A stretch of 37,696 nucleotides of DNA from an uncultured Mycoplasma sp. (GTDB lineage Bacteria; Bacillota_I; Bacilli_A; RF39; UBA660): NCBI GenBank assembly GCA_945915275.1, contig CAMEEZ010000007.1, positions 1-37,696 of the forward strand. Direction: 5' to 3'. The position numbers were made by a program, and so were the translations under genes. Shown here in pieces: positions 7,676 through 15,014 of the stretch (position 1 is the stretch's first letter; each line of letters starts with the position of its first letter). The notes beneath the pieces were generated by a model. That model searched no databases and was not told the origin of the DNA. It was given only the letters and a program-made list of their open reading frames with translations.

Positions 7676-9046
7676 ATGAAAGAGAAAATTAACTTTAATA
7701 AAATTCACTTTATAGGTATTGGTGGTTCGAGCATGAGTGGTATTGCTGAATACTTACATAATTTAGGAAAAAAAGTCACTGGTTCAAACAATGAATTAAA
7801 TCCAAATATAGAAAAATTAAATAAACTAGGTATTAAAACTTTTATTGGCCACGACAAAAAAAATATTATTGATCAAGATTTAGTTATTTATACTACTGCG
7901 ATTAAAAATGACAATCCCGAATTAATTGAAGCTAAAAATAGAAATATAAAAATATTAGAGCGAGCTGAATTTTTAGGATTGTTAACTGAATATTATCAAG
8001 AATCCATTTGTGTATCAGGCACGCATGGAAAATCTACGACTTCATCATTAATATCTTTATGTTTTTTGGAAGATAATAAAGATCCTTCTATTCAAGTAGG
8101 AGCTGTTATCAAAAATATTAATAGTAATAATAGATGTGGTAATAGCGATTTCTTAATAATGGAAGCTTGTGAATATAAAGATCAATTTTTAAAATTTAAA
8201 CCTAAAGTAGAAGTTATTCTTAATATTGATACCGATCATTTAGATTATTTTAAAACTTTTGATAATATTGTATTATCTTTTCAAAAATATGTTTCATTAT
8301 TACCAGAAGATGGTCTGTTAGTTTTAAATGCTGATGATGAGAATGTTTTGAATTTAAAAAATTATACTAAAGCTAAAGTAATAACATATGGAATAAAAAA
8401 CAAATGTGATTATCAAGCTACTAACATTAATTTTGACGAAAATGGATGTGCAACTTTTTCCGTTAATAATAACACTTATAATTTAAGCATTAAAGGCTAT
8501 CACAACGTCTATAACGCTTTAGCTACAATTGTTGTTTCAAACTACTATAACTTAAGCTTAGATAGTCTAAAAAGAGGGTTATTAAATTATACTGGGGTAG
8601 AAAGAAGATTTGAATATTTAGGTAAAATTAAAAAGAATGTTCTAGTTTATGATGATTATGCTCATCATCCTACAGAAATAAAAACAACTTATGATAGTGT
8701 TAATAAAACTAAACATAATAAATGTTGGGCAATCTTTCAACCACATACTTATAGTAGAACTTATGAACATTTGGATGAATTTGCTGAAATATTAAAGAAA
8801 TTTGATAATATAATTATTGCTAAAATATATGCTGCGAGAGAAGAAAATATTTATGGAATAAAAGAAGAAAGTTTAGTTAATTTAATAAAAAAAGATAACC
8901 CTAATGTTATATATATTGAAAAATTTGAAGATATTGAAAAATATATCTTGGATAACATTGAAGAAAATGATTTAGTTATATCTATTGGTGCTGGTCCAAT
9001 TAATAAAGTAACAAATAACTTAGTAAAAAAAGAAGATTACAATTAA
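7676..9046 (+). CDS. murC: UDP-N-acetylmuramate--L-alanine ligase
   Basis: MurC adds L-alanine to UDP-MurNAc with ATP, the first step of the cytoplasmic peptide stem. Visible motifs are the N-terminal Rossmann glycine stretch FIGIGGSSMSGIAEYL, the ATP loop CVSGTHGKSTTSSLI, the central EACEYKDQFLKFKP and LNIDTDHLDYF, NVYNALATIVV, and the C-terminal VYDDYAHHPTEI and FQPHTYSRT. Length (456 aa from the chosen ATG) is normal for MurC. The frame extends upstream to a TTG at 7658, but a likely -10 box ends at 7653, so that start would be almost leaderless. The ATG at 7676 has GGA 9 nt upstream. A short ORF ATG at 7662 ends in TGA overlapping this ATG (ATGA), which might couple translation. It is monocistronic, with a hairpin at its 3' end. 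Confidence 0.93.
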   Translation: MKEKINFNKIHFIGIGGSSMSGIAEYLHNLGKKVTGSNNELNPNIEKLNKLGIKTFIGHDKKNIIDQDLVIYTTAIKNDNPELIEAKNRNIKILERAEFLGLLTEYYQESICVSGTHGKSTTSSLISLCFLEDNKDPSIQVGAVIKNINSNNRCGNSDFLIMEACEYKDQFLKFKPKVEVILNIDTDHLDYFKTFDNIVLSFQKYVSLLPEDGLLVLNADDENVLNLKNYTKAKVITYGIKNKCDYQATNINFDENGCATFSVNNNTYNLSIKGYHNVYNALATIVVSNYYNLSLDSLKRGLLNYTGVERRFEYLGKIKKNVLVYDDYAHHPTEIKTTYDSVNKTKHNKCWAIFQPHTYSRTYEHLDEFAEILKKFDNIIIAKIYAAREENIYGIKEESLVNLIKKDNPNVIYIEKFEDIEKYILDNIEENDLVISIGAGPINKVTNNLVKKEDYN

Positions 9047-9068
9047 TTATTCAATTGTAATCTTTTTA
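9033..9068. terminator. Bidirectional terminator after murC
   Basis: A 12-bp perfect stem AAGATTACAATT (9033-9044) / AATTGTAATCTT (9053-9064) with an 8-nt loop. It has T-rich sequence to the right and A-rich sequence to the left, and it overlaps the murC stop codon. It serves murC and the convergent gene ending at 9066. Confidence 0.88.
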
Positions 9069-10526
9069 TTTTACAGAAATTTTTTCTCCATTTTCTAGCT
9101 TTAATTCTAAAAGATATATGCCATCACTTTCAAGTAAAGTTTGATCAACTACTTTACTATCATATCGTTTAAGATTTATTTTCGTATCATCAAATTCTTG
9201 AGATAATAAGTCCATTTGATATAAAGTATCGTCAGTAGTGACAATGTATAAATCTAAATATTTTAAATCTTCCCTATATGTTAAATATATATTACTACAA
9301 TTAAGAGAATTTTCTCCATCTTTTATTTCAAGTTCTTCAATATTCTTGATATCTCCTTTATACATATATAAAGTTCCATCATAAAATAATCCTACACCAT
9401 CAATATTTAATTTATCTTTAATATTTTTCTTAAAACTTAAATCATTAAAATCTATATTTATGCCATTATAAACATTTAAATAAACTTCAGAAATAGTAGT
9501 AATATTTCCTTCATTTTCCCCAATAAAGAAATTGTCATTATTCTTTTCTGCTAAATAAAAATATCCTTTATTATTTAAGTAATCTGCAATAGCAATATTT
9601 TTTATTGACCCATCATTATTTATTGTCAACAATTTATTGTTTTGATAATCTAATTCAGCATCTTTATCTATATTAAGGTCTATATGAGCAAAATAATAAT
9701 TTTCTTTATCATCTTTTAAACCAATAATTTCTTTATCATCAAGAGTTTTTAAATTACTTACCATAGTTATATTAACATCTTTTATAGATAATTTAAATGT
9801 TTGATCACCTTTAGTTACTTCTAAAATACCATTATTTACCAAATATTTAAAATTTTGAGTTTCACAATTAGTATTAAAATTGGCTGGGACTTTATTATAT
9901 GCTTCTTCAAAAGAACTAATTGTCGATAACTTAACAATTTCTAAAAGTGGTTCTTTATTGACTGGCTTATCATCATTTTTTTTAGAAACTAAATAATTAT
10001 AATAAATAAAGCCTGATACTCCAAGTAAAACTATTGCTACTATTATTAAAATTATTATTTTAATAAATTTTTTTGATTTATTTGGTTTTTCATCATCAAT
10101 TCCTTTAACTTTTATGTCTAATGTATCTGGATTACCATCAATTGATTCAACTTTATTTTCTACATTAGTTAAAGAAATTGCATTCAATTCTGATGGTTGT
10201 TCTATATTACTTGGGGTTTCAGCATTAATTTGAGTTGGTGGCGTAGGCATAGATACTTCCGGAATAATTTGAGGAGCAACTCCTATATTTTGATTATTGT
10301 TAGTCAAATTTTCTTCCATAATTACTGGCTGTGCAATATTAATCTGTGGTTGAGATATTTCATTTGTAACAGGTTGCATTATTGTTTCTTGACTAAGATT
10401 ATCCACTGGCTGACTTTCTGTTACTATTTGTGGCGCAACTTGTTCTAAATTTTCAACTTGAGGCTTTGGTTCATCTATCTTTAATTCTGTTGGAATATCT
10501 ATAATATCATTTTCATCATTTTTCAT
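9066..10526 (-). CDS. Single-pass membrane protein with long Pro/Gln/Asn-rich cytoplasmic tail
   Basis: I do not recognise this family. Residues 1-150 are low complexity, acidic and rich in P, Q, N and E, with recurrent short words such as PQI, QPV and PTELKI. They are followed by a basic stretch (NKSKKFIK) and one membrane helix (about 155-177, IIILIIVAIVLLGVSGFIYY). The positive side faces the N-terminus, giving a cytoplasmic tail and an outside C-terminal domain of about 300 residues rich in beta-type and hydrophilic segments. No catalytic motif is seen. A domain like this could be a sensor or an envelope scaffold, but that is a guess. It is 47 nt downstream of dusB with its own promoter embedded in the dusB end and an AAGGAG site before the ATG. 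Confidence 0.75.
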   Translation of the reverse strand: MKNDENDIIDIPTELKIDEPKPQVENLEQVAPQIVTESQPVDNLSQETIMQPVTNEISQPQINIAQPVIMEENLTNNNQNIGVAPQIIPEVSMPTPPTQINAETPSNIEQPSELNAISLTNVENKVESIDGNPDTLDIKVKGIDDEKPNKSKKFIKIIILIIVAIVLLGVSGFIYYNYLVSKKNDDKPVNKEPLLEIVKLSTISSFEEAYNKVPANFNTNCETQNFKYLVNNGILEVTKGDQTFKLSIKDVNITMVSNLKTLDDKEIIGLKDDKENYYFAHIDLNIDKDAELDYQNNKLLTINNDGSIKNIAIADYLNNKGYFYLAEKNNDNFFIGENEGNITTISEVYLNVYNGINIDFNDLSFKKNIKDKLNIDGVGLFYDGTLYMYKGDIKNIEELEIKDGENSLNCSNIYLTYREDLKYLDLYIVTTDDTLYQMDLLSQEFDDTKINLKRYDSKVVDQTLLESDGIYLLELKLENGEKISVK

Positions 10527-10559
10527 AACCCAACTCCTTATTCTCTATTCTATTATAAT

Positions 10560-10587
10560 AATATAGTAAAACTTTATTTATTGTCAA
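10560..10587 (-). promoter_or_regulatory. Promoter inside the end of dusB for the tail/TM protein
   Basis: A perfect TTGACA (10582-10587) formed by the last codons of dusB, a 16-bp spacer and TATATT (10560-10565). TATTAT two bases further on is an alternative -10. An AAGGAG site and ATG follow. Confidence 0.7.
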
Positions 10588-11548
10588 TAAAATAATTATC
10601 CAAAATGCTAATTAATTCTGCTTTACTTTTAGCACTACAAATATTATTTTTTATTTTTTTACTATCAGGCATAGATTTAAAATAATATAATAAATGACTT
10701 CTTATTTCTAATAAAGCCGCTTTTTCATTTTTATCTTCAATTAACATTTCTAAATGTCTTTTCATCATTTCAATTCTTTCTTTAAGTGTTACCTCTTTAA
10801 TAGGTTCATTATTAACAAAAGAAACACAATCTCTTATTAACCAAGGATTGCCAATACAACCTCTACCAATCATTACTGCGTCACAATTAGTTTCTTTCAT
10901 CATTTTTGCAAAATCTTCAACAGAGGTTACATCTCCATTACCTATCACGGGAATTGAAACTGATTCTTTAACTTGTTTTATGATATTCCAATTTGCTTTT
11001 CCAGAATAACCTTGACTTCTTGTTCGCCCATGAATAGCGATTGCAGAAGCTCCAGCACTTTCACAAGCCTTAGCTACTTCTATGGCATTTATATTAGATT
11101 CATCCCAACCACTTCTTATTTTTACAGTGACAGGAACACTTACCGAATTTACAACAGCACTAACAATTTTTTTGATTTTTTCAACATCTTTTAAAAGTGC
11201 ACTTCCAGCTTGGCTTCTTAAAGCAACTTTAGGAACAGGACATCCCATATTAATATCTATTATATCTGGGTGCATAATCTCTTCAATTTTTTTAGCAGCA
11301 ATTACAAATGATTCGACATCTGAGCCAAATATTTGTTGAGCTATTGGTCTTTCAGATTCATTCATTTTTAACATTTTAAGTGTTTTTTCGTTATTGAATG
11401 AAACCGCCTTATCACTAACCATCTCGGCATAAATCAATCCTGCTCCCATTTCCTTAATTATTTTGCGATAACTTGTATTACTTATACCTGCCATTGGTGC
11501 AAGTACTACAGGATTTTTAATTTCAACATTACCTATAAAGAAACTCAT
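10574..11548 (-). CDS. dusB: tRNA-dihydrouridine synthase (DusB-type)
   Basis: This is an FMN enzyme that reduces uridines in the D-loop of tRNA using NADPH. The TIM barrel starts with NPVVLAPMAGISNTSYRKI. It contains IDINMGCPVPKVALRSQAGS with the catalytic Cys (most DusB enzymes have a KNGAGSAL-like stretch here, so this loop is slightly unusual). FMN-binding segments are VKIRSGWDE, AIHGRTRSQGYSGKANW, IPVIGNGDV and AVMIGRGCIGNPWLI. The C-terminal helical tRNA-binding region follows. At 324 aa the length is typical. The start has an excellent AAAGGAGGG site. It follows pduL but has its own promoter in the 59-nt gap. Confidence 0.92.
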   Translation of the reverse strand: MSFFIGNVEIKNPVVLAPMAGISNTSYRKIIKEMGAGLIYAEMVSDKAVSFNNEKTLKMLKMNESERPIAQQIFGSDVESFVIAAKKIEEIMHPDIIDINMGCPVPKVALRSQAGSALLKDVEKIKKIVSAVVNSVSVPVTVKIRSGWDESNINAIEVAKACESAGASAIAIHGRTRSQGYSGKANWNIIKQVKESVSIPVIGNGDVTSVEDFAKMMKETNCDAVMIGRGCIGNPWLIRDCVSFVNNEPIKEVTLKERIEMMKRHLEMLIEDKNEKAALLEIRSHLLYYFKSMPDSKKIKNNICSAKSKAELISILDNYFIDNK

Positions 11549-11578
11549 TTTTACCCTCCTTTGTTTAAATTGCTAAAA

Positions 11579-11607
11579 ATTATATAAAAAAAGAAAAAGA
11601 TACTCAA
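11579..11607 (-). promoter_or_regulatory. Promoter of dusB
   Basis: TTGAGT (11602-11607) directly after the pduL stop, a 17-bp pyrimidine-rich spacer and TATAAT (11579-11584), then an AAAGGAGGG site before the dusB ATG. Confidence 0.72.
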
Positions 11608-12171
11608 CTAAATTATAATATCCAATTCTTCATTTCCTTTTAATCCGAAAGCATTAGCATCATCAGTATCTAAATGTAATTCTGTAGCACTATTATCTGT
11701 TATTTTAGCATACGCATCAATTATCCCACTCTTATCTCCTGATATAACAACTTTAACTTTTTGATTATCTTTTAAATTATATTTTAAAGCTTCTTTCGAT
11801 GGCATATGCAAGTGACGATTAGCTATAATACAACTTTCTTTTAATTCTACACTCCCTTTTGGACCTGTTATTGTAATGTTTTCTGCCCCATTCAAATCGC
11901 CGCTTTTTCTAACTGGAGGATTTACTCCAAGAATTCTTGCATCATGGCGAGAGATTTCAACTTGATTATATAATCTAAATGGTCCAAGAATACGTACATT
12001 ATCAATTTCTCCTTTAGGTCCTTTGATAAGCACTGTTTGATTACTAGCAAATTCTCCTGGTTGTCCCAATTCCTTTTTTATAGTTATTTTTTCAGCAAAT
12101 AATCTTTCATAGACCTCTTTTGTTAAATGTAAATGATGATTACTTACACCTAATTTAACTTTTATATTCAT
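11608..12171 (-). CDS. pduL: PduL-type phosphate acyltransferase (phosphotransacetylase)
   Basis: PduL interconverts acetyl- or propionyl-CoA and the acyl phosphate and is unrelated to classical Pta. The two zinc-binding histidine clusters SNHHLHLTKE and IIANRHLHMPSKEAL are both present, with EISRHDARILGVNPPVRKSG between them and the C-terminal LHLDTDDANAFGL. No encapsulation peptide precedes the first domain, so a cytosolic role in acetate/ATP formation is likelier than a microcompartment role. No acetate kinase or pdu/eut gene is next to it. A TTG at 12201 extends the frame, but the ATG at 12171 is preceded by AGGGAAGTG and begins directly at the conserved domain, so I start there (187 aa). 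Confidence 0.9.
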   Translation of the reverse strand: MNIKVKLGVSNHHLHLTKEVYERLFAEKITIKKELGQPGEFASNQTVLIKGPKGEIDNVRILGPFRLYNQVEISRHDARILGVNPPVRKSGDLNGAENITITGPKGSVELKESCIIANRHLHMPSKEALKYNLKDNQKVKVVISGDKSGIIDAYAKITDNSATELHLDTDDANAFGLKGNEELDIII

Positions 12172-12243
12172 GCTACACTTCCCTTTTAATTTTACACGCA
12201 AATATACATTTATTATATATTATTTTTTTAATAATTTAAAGTC

Positions 12244-12271
12244 TTGTGTAAAATTTTTTGTATGTTAAAAT
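12244..12271 (+). promoter_or_regulatory. Promoter of the PRPP synthetase gene
   Basis: TTGTGT (12244-12249), a 16-bp spacer and TAAAAT (12266-12271) with an upstream TGT that makes an extended -10. AAGGAG at 12280-12285 is 7 nt before the ATG. Confidence 0.6.
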
Positions 12272-12292
12272 CTAAGTATAAGGAGTAGTTTT

Positions 12293-13366
12293 ATGAAAAA
12301 TAATGATTTATGTTTAATTGTAATGGAAAATTGCAAAGAGTTTGGTTTAAAAGTAGATGATCACCTTAAAAAAATTAGAAAAACAGATAAAAGTTTCATC
12401 TTACCAATTGATGCTGTAAGGTTTAGTGATGGCGAAGGAAAAGTTAAGCTACTATCTAGTATCAGAGGTAAAGATGTTTTTATTTTAAGCGATACTCATA
12501 ATTATAATATAACTTACAAAATGTATGGAAAAGAACATACTATGGGTCCTGATGAGCATTATCAAGATATAAAAAGAACAATTTTAGCCACAATGGGCCA
12601 TGCAAAAAGAATAACTGTTGTAATGCCTTTTTTGTATGAATCAAGACAACATCGTCGAAAAAGTAGAGAATCCTTAGATTGTGCCTTAGCTTTACAAGAA
12701 CTAAAAGCCTTAGGTGTCGATAATATTATCACATTTGATGCTCATGATCCAAACGTTCAAAATGCCGTACCAACTATGGCTATTGATAATTTTTATCCAA
12801 CTAATGATATATTGAAAGAATTCTTAAAAAATGAAAAAATAGATAGTGAGAACACTTTAGTTATAAGCCCTGATGCTGGAGCTATGGATAGGGCAAGATT
12901 TTTAGCTGATATCATTAAAGTAGATGTTGGTTTGTTTTACAAAAGAAGAGATTTATCTAAAGTAGTTAATGGAATGAATCCAATTGAAGCTCATGAATAT
13001 TTAGGAAAAGATCTTAAAGGGAAAAATGCTATCGTTGTTGATGATATGATAGCAAGTGGACGTTCATTAATAGACGTAGCTGAAGAATTAAAAAAAAGAG
13101 AAGCAAAAAAAATATTTTTCTTCTCAACCTTTGCTCTATTTACTAATGGCCCTGAAATATTTATAAAAGCTCATGAAGATAAACTATTTGATAAAATTTA
13201 TAGTACAAATTTAACTTATATTCCGGAAGAAATAAAAAAATCTAAATGGTTTGTAGCAGCCGATTGTTCAAAATACACTGCTGAAATAATTGATTATAAT
13301 AATGCAGAAAAATCTACTGCTGAATTAATCGAAAAAAATTCTGCTCTTAATAATTTTAAAAAATAA
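12293..13366 (+). CDS. prs: Ribose-phosphate pyrophosphokinase (divergent)
   Basis: Prs makes PRPP from ribose-5-phosphate and ATP for nucleotide, His and Trp synthesis. The N-terminal half has VRFSDGEGKVKLLSSIRGKD, corresponding to RFADGE..V.I..S.RG.D of the family. VVMPFLYESRQHRRKSRES stands where classical enzymes have PYFGYARQDRK, followed by TFDAHDPNVQNAVP (DLH.PQIQGFF region). The PRPP loop is AIVVDDMIASGRSLIDVAEE (usual form LVDDMIDTGGT). At 357 aa it is about 40 residues longer than typical Prs. The substitutions place it in a divergent subgroup, so allosteric behaviour may differ. It has its own promoter and terminator. Confidence 0.87.
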   Translation: MKNNDLCLIVMENCKEFGLKVDDHLKKIRKTDKSFILPIDAVRFSDGEGKVKLLSSIRGKDVFILSDTHNYNITYKMYGKEHTMGPDEHYQDIKRTILATMGHAKRITVVMPFLYESRQHRRKSRESLDCALALQELKALGVDNIITFDAHDPNVQNAVPTMAIDNFYPTNDILKEFLKNEKIDSENTLVISPDAGAMDRARFLADIIKVDVGLFYKRRDLSKVVNGMNPIEAHEYLGKDLKGKNAIVVDDMIASGRSLIDVAEELKKREAKKIFFFSTFALFTNGPEIFIKAHEDKLFDKIYSTNLTYIPEEIKKSKWFVAADCSKYTAEIIDYNNAEKSTAELIEKNSALNNFKK

Positions 13367-13388
13367 ACCTTTATGGTTTATTTTTTTA
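13361..13388. terminator. Bidirectional terminator after prs
   Basis: AAATAAACC (13361-13369) / GGTTTATTT (13375-13383), 5-nt loop, followed by a T-run. The A-rich left flank serves the convergent gene. Confidence 0.82.
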
Positions 13389-13941
13389 TGTTCTTTAAAC
13401 TTAATTCATTGTTATTTTCCTCTGGATTAAATTGTAAATATTTCAAATCTATCATATTATTTATTTCATAAATATTATTTAAATCATTTAATAATTCTTT
13501 GGCAATAAATAAGGCTTCTTTTCGAGAAAAAACTTCTCTATTTTTATCACTTTCAAATTTTCTATATTTACTACCTGATTGAAGAATTTTTATTTTTTCG
13601 GTTATTTCAAAATAATGATTTGATTTACACAATAAACTTATTTGTATAATTTTATCTAAACAAATAGTATTTTTTGATACAAAATAATACTCATTATTCT
13701 GTAAAACATTATATGACTCATTTATTCCTTTTATAATAATGAATATACCTTCAATTGTTTTATTACTTAATTGATTGATGTTTAAATACTTAATATCTTC
13801 TTCAGCTAATTTTTGTTTTAGTATATTCATAAAAATATCATACGACATCTTATCTTTAATATTTATTTGAATTATATTGTTAAAATAAAAAATTGAAGTT
13901 TTTAATTCTTCAATTCGTGATTTACTTTTTATGAATTTCAT
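13378..13941 (-). CDS. Hypothetical protein (187 aa)
   Basis: This family is not recognised. The product is soluble-looking, Lys/Ile/Asn-rich and has no signal peptide or clear membrane helix. Weak features are an N-terminal basic stretch (MKFIKSKSRIEELKTSIFYF) and a late helix SRKEALFIAKELLNDLNNIY. No catalytic motif could be picked out. The frame starts upstream at a TTG (13971), but AAAAGGTGATAAT directly precedes the ATG at 13941, which I take as the start. It is the last gene of a small operon with the histidine-phosphatase-like gene (70-nt gap) and the 38-aa peptide. Confidence 0.65.
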   Translation of the reverse strand: MKFIKSKSRIEELKTSIFYFNNIIQINIKDKMSYDIFMNILKQKLAEEDIKYLNINQLSNKTIEGIFIIIKGINESYNVLQNNEYYFVSKNTICLDKIIQISLLCKSNHYFEITEKIKILQSGSKYRKFESDKNREVFSRKEALFIAKELLNDLNNIYEINNMIDLKYLQFNPEENNNELSLKNIKK

Positions 13942-14011
13942 ATTATCACCTTTTGAAAAATATATATCCAACTTCTATTTAATTATATTAAATTCTTAAT
14001 TTTTTATTCTT

Positions 14012-14632
14012 TTATTGATAAATATTTTTTATTTCCTTTAAGTTTAATTTATCATCAAAAGTTAAACTTAATATTAAATTTCCAGAAACAGAATCTACGA
14101 CTTCATCATTAAAATTCAAAATCAAATTATTATCAAGATTATAAGCGATTTCACACCAATTAGATAACAATGAATTTACAACCACTGTATGAGTAAAAAT
14201 CAAAATTTCTTCATCTTGATTTATTTTAGTCATTTCTTTAAAAGCTTTTGTTACTCTTTCTTTTGTCATATTAAAACTTTCACCGTTTGGTAATTTATAA
14301 TTAAAATCATGTTCTTGATTTTCTTTAAAATATTTAAAATTAGTTTGTTTATTTGTTTGTCCTACTTTTCTTTCATTAAATTTATTTTCAATGTTAATTG
14401 TAATATTTAATTTATCAGATAAATATTTTGCTGTTCCTAAAGCACTAGCAAATCCAGAAGAATAAATACTTGTTACATTTTGAAGCTCTGGTATATTAGA
14501 AATATTTTGAGCAAAAATTTCTCCTTGAACACTTAATGGACGTTTTACTCTTTTTTCATCCATTGTTTCATCATTTAAATAATCTATATTATTTAAAACC
14601 AAATTATTTACTATTAAATATACTTTTCGCAT
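14012..14632 (-). CDS. Histidine phosphatase superfamily protein lacking the catalytic RHG motif
   Basis: The fold signature of the phosphoglycerate-mutase/acid-phosphatase superfamily is visible: RPLSVQGEIFAQNIS, IYSSGFASALGTAKYLSDKL (usual YSS..RA.QTA), a following NERKVG (usual L.E..fG), GESFNMTKERVTKAF (GES..d...R) and EILIFTHTVVVNSLL (the second conserved His). The defining N-terminal motif is absent: the protein begins MRKVYLIVNNLVLNN where active enzymes have a L(I/V)RHG stretch, so the phosphorylated histidine and its arginine are replaced by V and N. The RA.QTA arginine is also missing. It is probably a non-catalytic relative acting as a binding or regulatory protein. It follows the 38-aa Cys peptide by 11 nt with an AAGGAG site. 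Confidence 0.75.
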   Translation of the reverse strand: MRKVYLIVNNLVLNNIDYLNDETMDEKRVKRPLSVQGEIFAQNISNIPELQNVTSIYSSGFASALGTAKYLSDKLNITINIENKFNERKVGQTNKQTNFKYFKENQEHDFNYKLPNGESFNMTKERVTKAFKEMTKINQDEEILIFTHTVVVNSLLSNWCEIAYNLDNNLILNFNDEVVDSVSGNLILSLTFDDKLNLKEIKNIYQ

Positions 14633-14643
14633 TTCATACTCCT

Positions 14644-14760
14644 TTATAAATTATTATTGTCATCTTTATATACTTTAGTTAAATAGTTATTAGAAATAAA
14701 ATTTTCTAAACAATTTGGACTATCATCTGGAATTACAGATTCACATTTATAACATTTCAT
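14644..14760 (-). CDS. 38-aa cysteine-containing small protein
   Basis: This small frame encodes MKCYKCESVIPDDSPNC followed by a polar tail ending DDNNNL. The CxxC plus a third Cys 11 residues on resembles half of a zinc ribbon; a fourth Cys is missing, so metal binding would need a dimer or partner. Reality is supported by a ribosome binding site (AGGTGG, about 6 nt before the ATG), a consensus promoter just upstream, and an 11-nt junction with AAGGAG to the next gene. Function is unknown. Confidence 0.65.
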   Translation of the reverse strand: MKCYKCESVIPDDSPNCLENFISNNYLTKVYKDDNNNL

Positions 14761-14776
14761 AGAACCACCTATTATA

Positions 14777-14805
14777 ATTATACTATCATATTAATTTTTT
14801 CTCAA
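14777..14805 (-). promoter_or_regulatory. Promoter of the small-peptide/phosphatase-like operon
   Basis: TTGAGA (14800-14805), a 17-bp spacer and TATAAT (14777-14782); a second TATAAT overlaps at 14771-14776. The 38-aa ORF starts about 16 nt downstream. Confidence 0.72.
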
Positions 14806-14830
14806 TTGATATATTGCTTCAATGAATTAA

Positions 14831-14863
14831 TGAAAAAGAAGACTTATATTTTTCGTCTTCTTT
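14831..14863 (-). terminator. Terminator downstream of the two-component operon
   Basis: Minus-strand stem AAAGAAGAC / GTCTTCTTT (9 bp; arms 14855-14863 and 14835-14843) followed by a T-run. It lies about 150 nt after the kinase stop, so it could end kinase mRNA or a short transcript starting in between. Confidence 0.8.
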
Positions 14864-14926
14864 AAAAAGTGTGAGTTTGAGTTTATATGTTTATTAATTG
14901 TATAGGGTTTTTATTTATTTTTCTTT
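14831..14926 (-). ncRNA. Candidate small RNA between kinase gene and terminator
   Basis: An extended -10 on the minus strand (TGATATAAT, TATAAT at 14932-14937) lies downstream of an array of response-regulator-type boxes and about 95 nt before an intrinsic terminator. The predicted transcript has an A-rich single-stranded 5' part, a C-containing segment (AACTCAAACTCACAC) and the terminator hairpin, which is the classical shape of a base-pairing sRNA. No ORF with a normal start codon is present. There is no good -35, so the promoter would depend on an activator or the extended -10. This is inference only. Confidence 0.3.
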
Positions 14927-14938
14927 ATAATATTATAT

Positions 14939-15000
14939 CACCTTCTTTCATTATTTATGATACACATCATTTATGAAAGATAGGTGAACTATTTGTGAAA
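14939..15000 (-). promoter_or_regulatory. Three tandem 11-bp TTTCA boxes overlapping a long inverted repeat
   Basis: On the minus strand three abutting 11-mers read TTTCACAAATA (14990-15000), GTTCACCTATC (14979-14989) and TTTCATAAATG (14968-14978). The 11-bp period is one helical turn and is typical of OmpR/PhoB-family operators. The last two boxes also form one arm of an interrupted palindrome (CACCT-TCTTTCAT ... ATGAAAGA-AGGTG, 14939-14986), which puts related boxes on the opposite strand. The same first box occurs at the regulator's own promoter and at 17937-17947. Confidence 0.5.
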
Positions 15001-15014
15001 AATTATTAAGTTTA

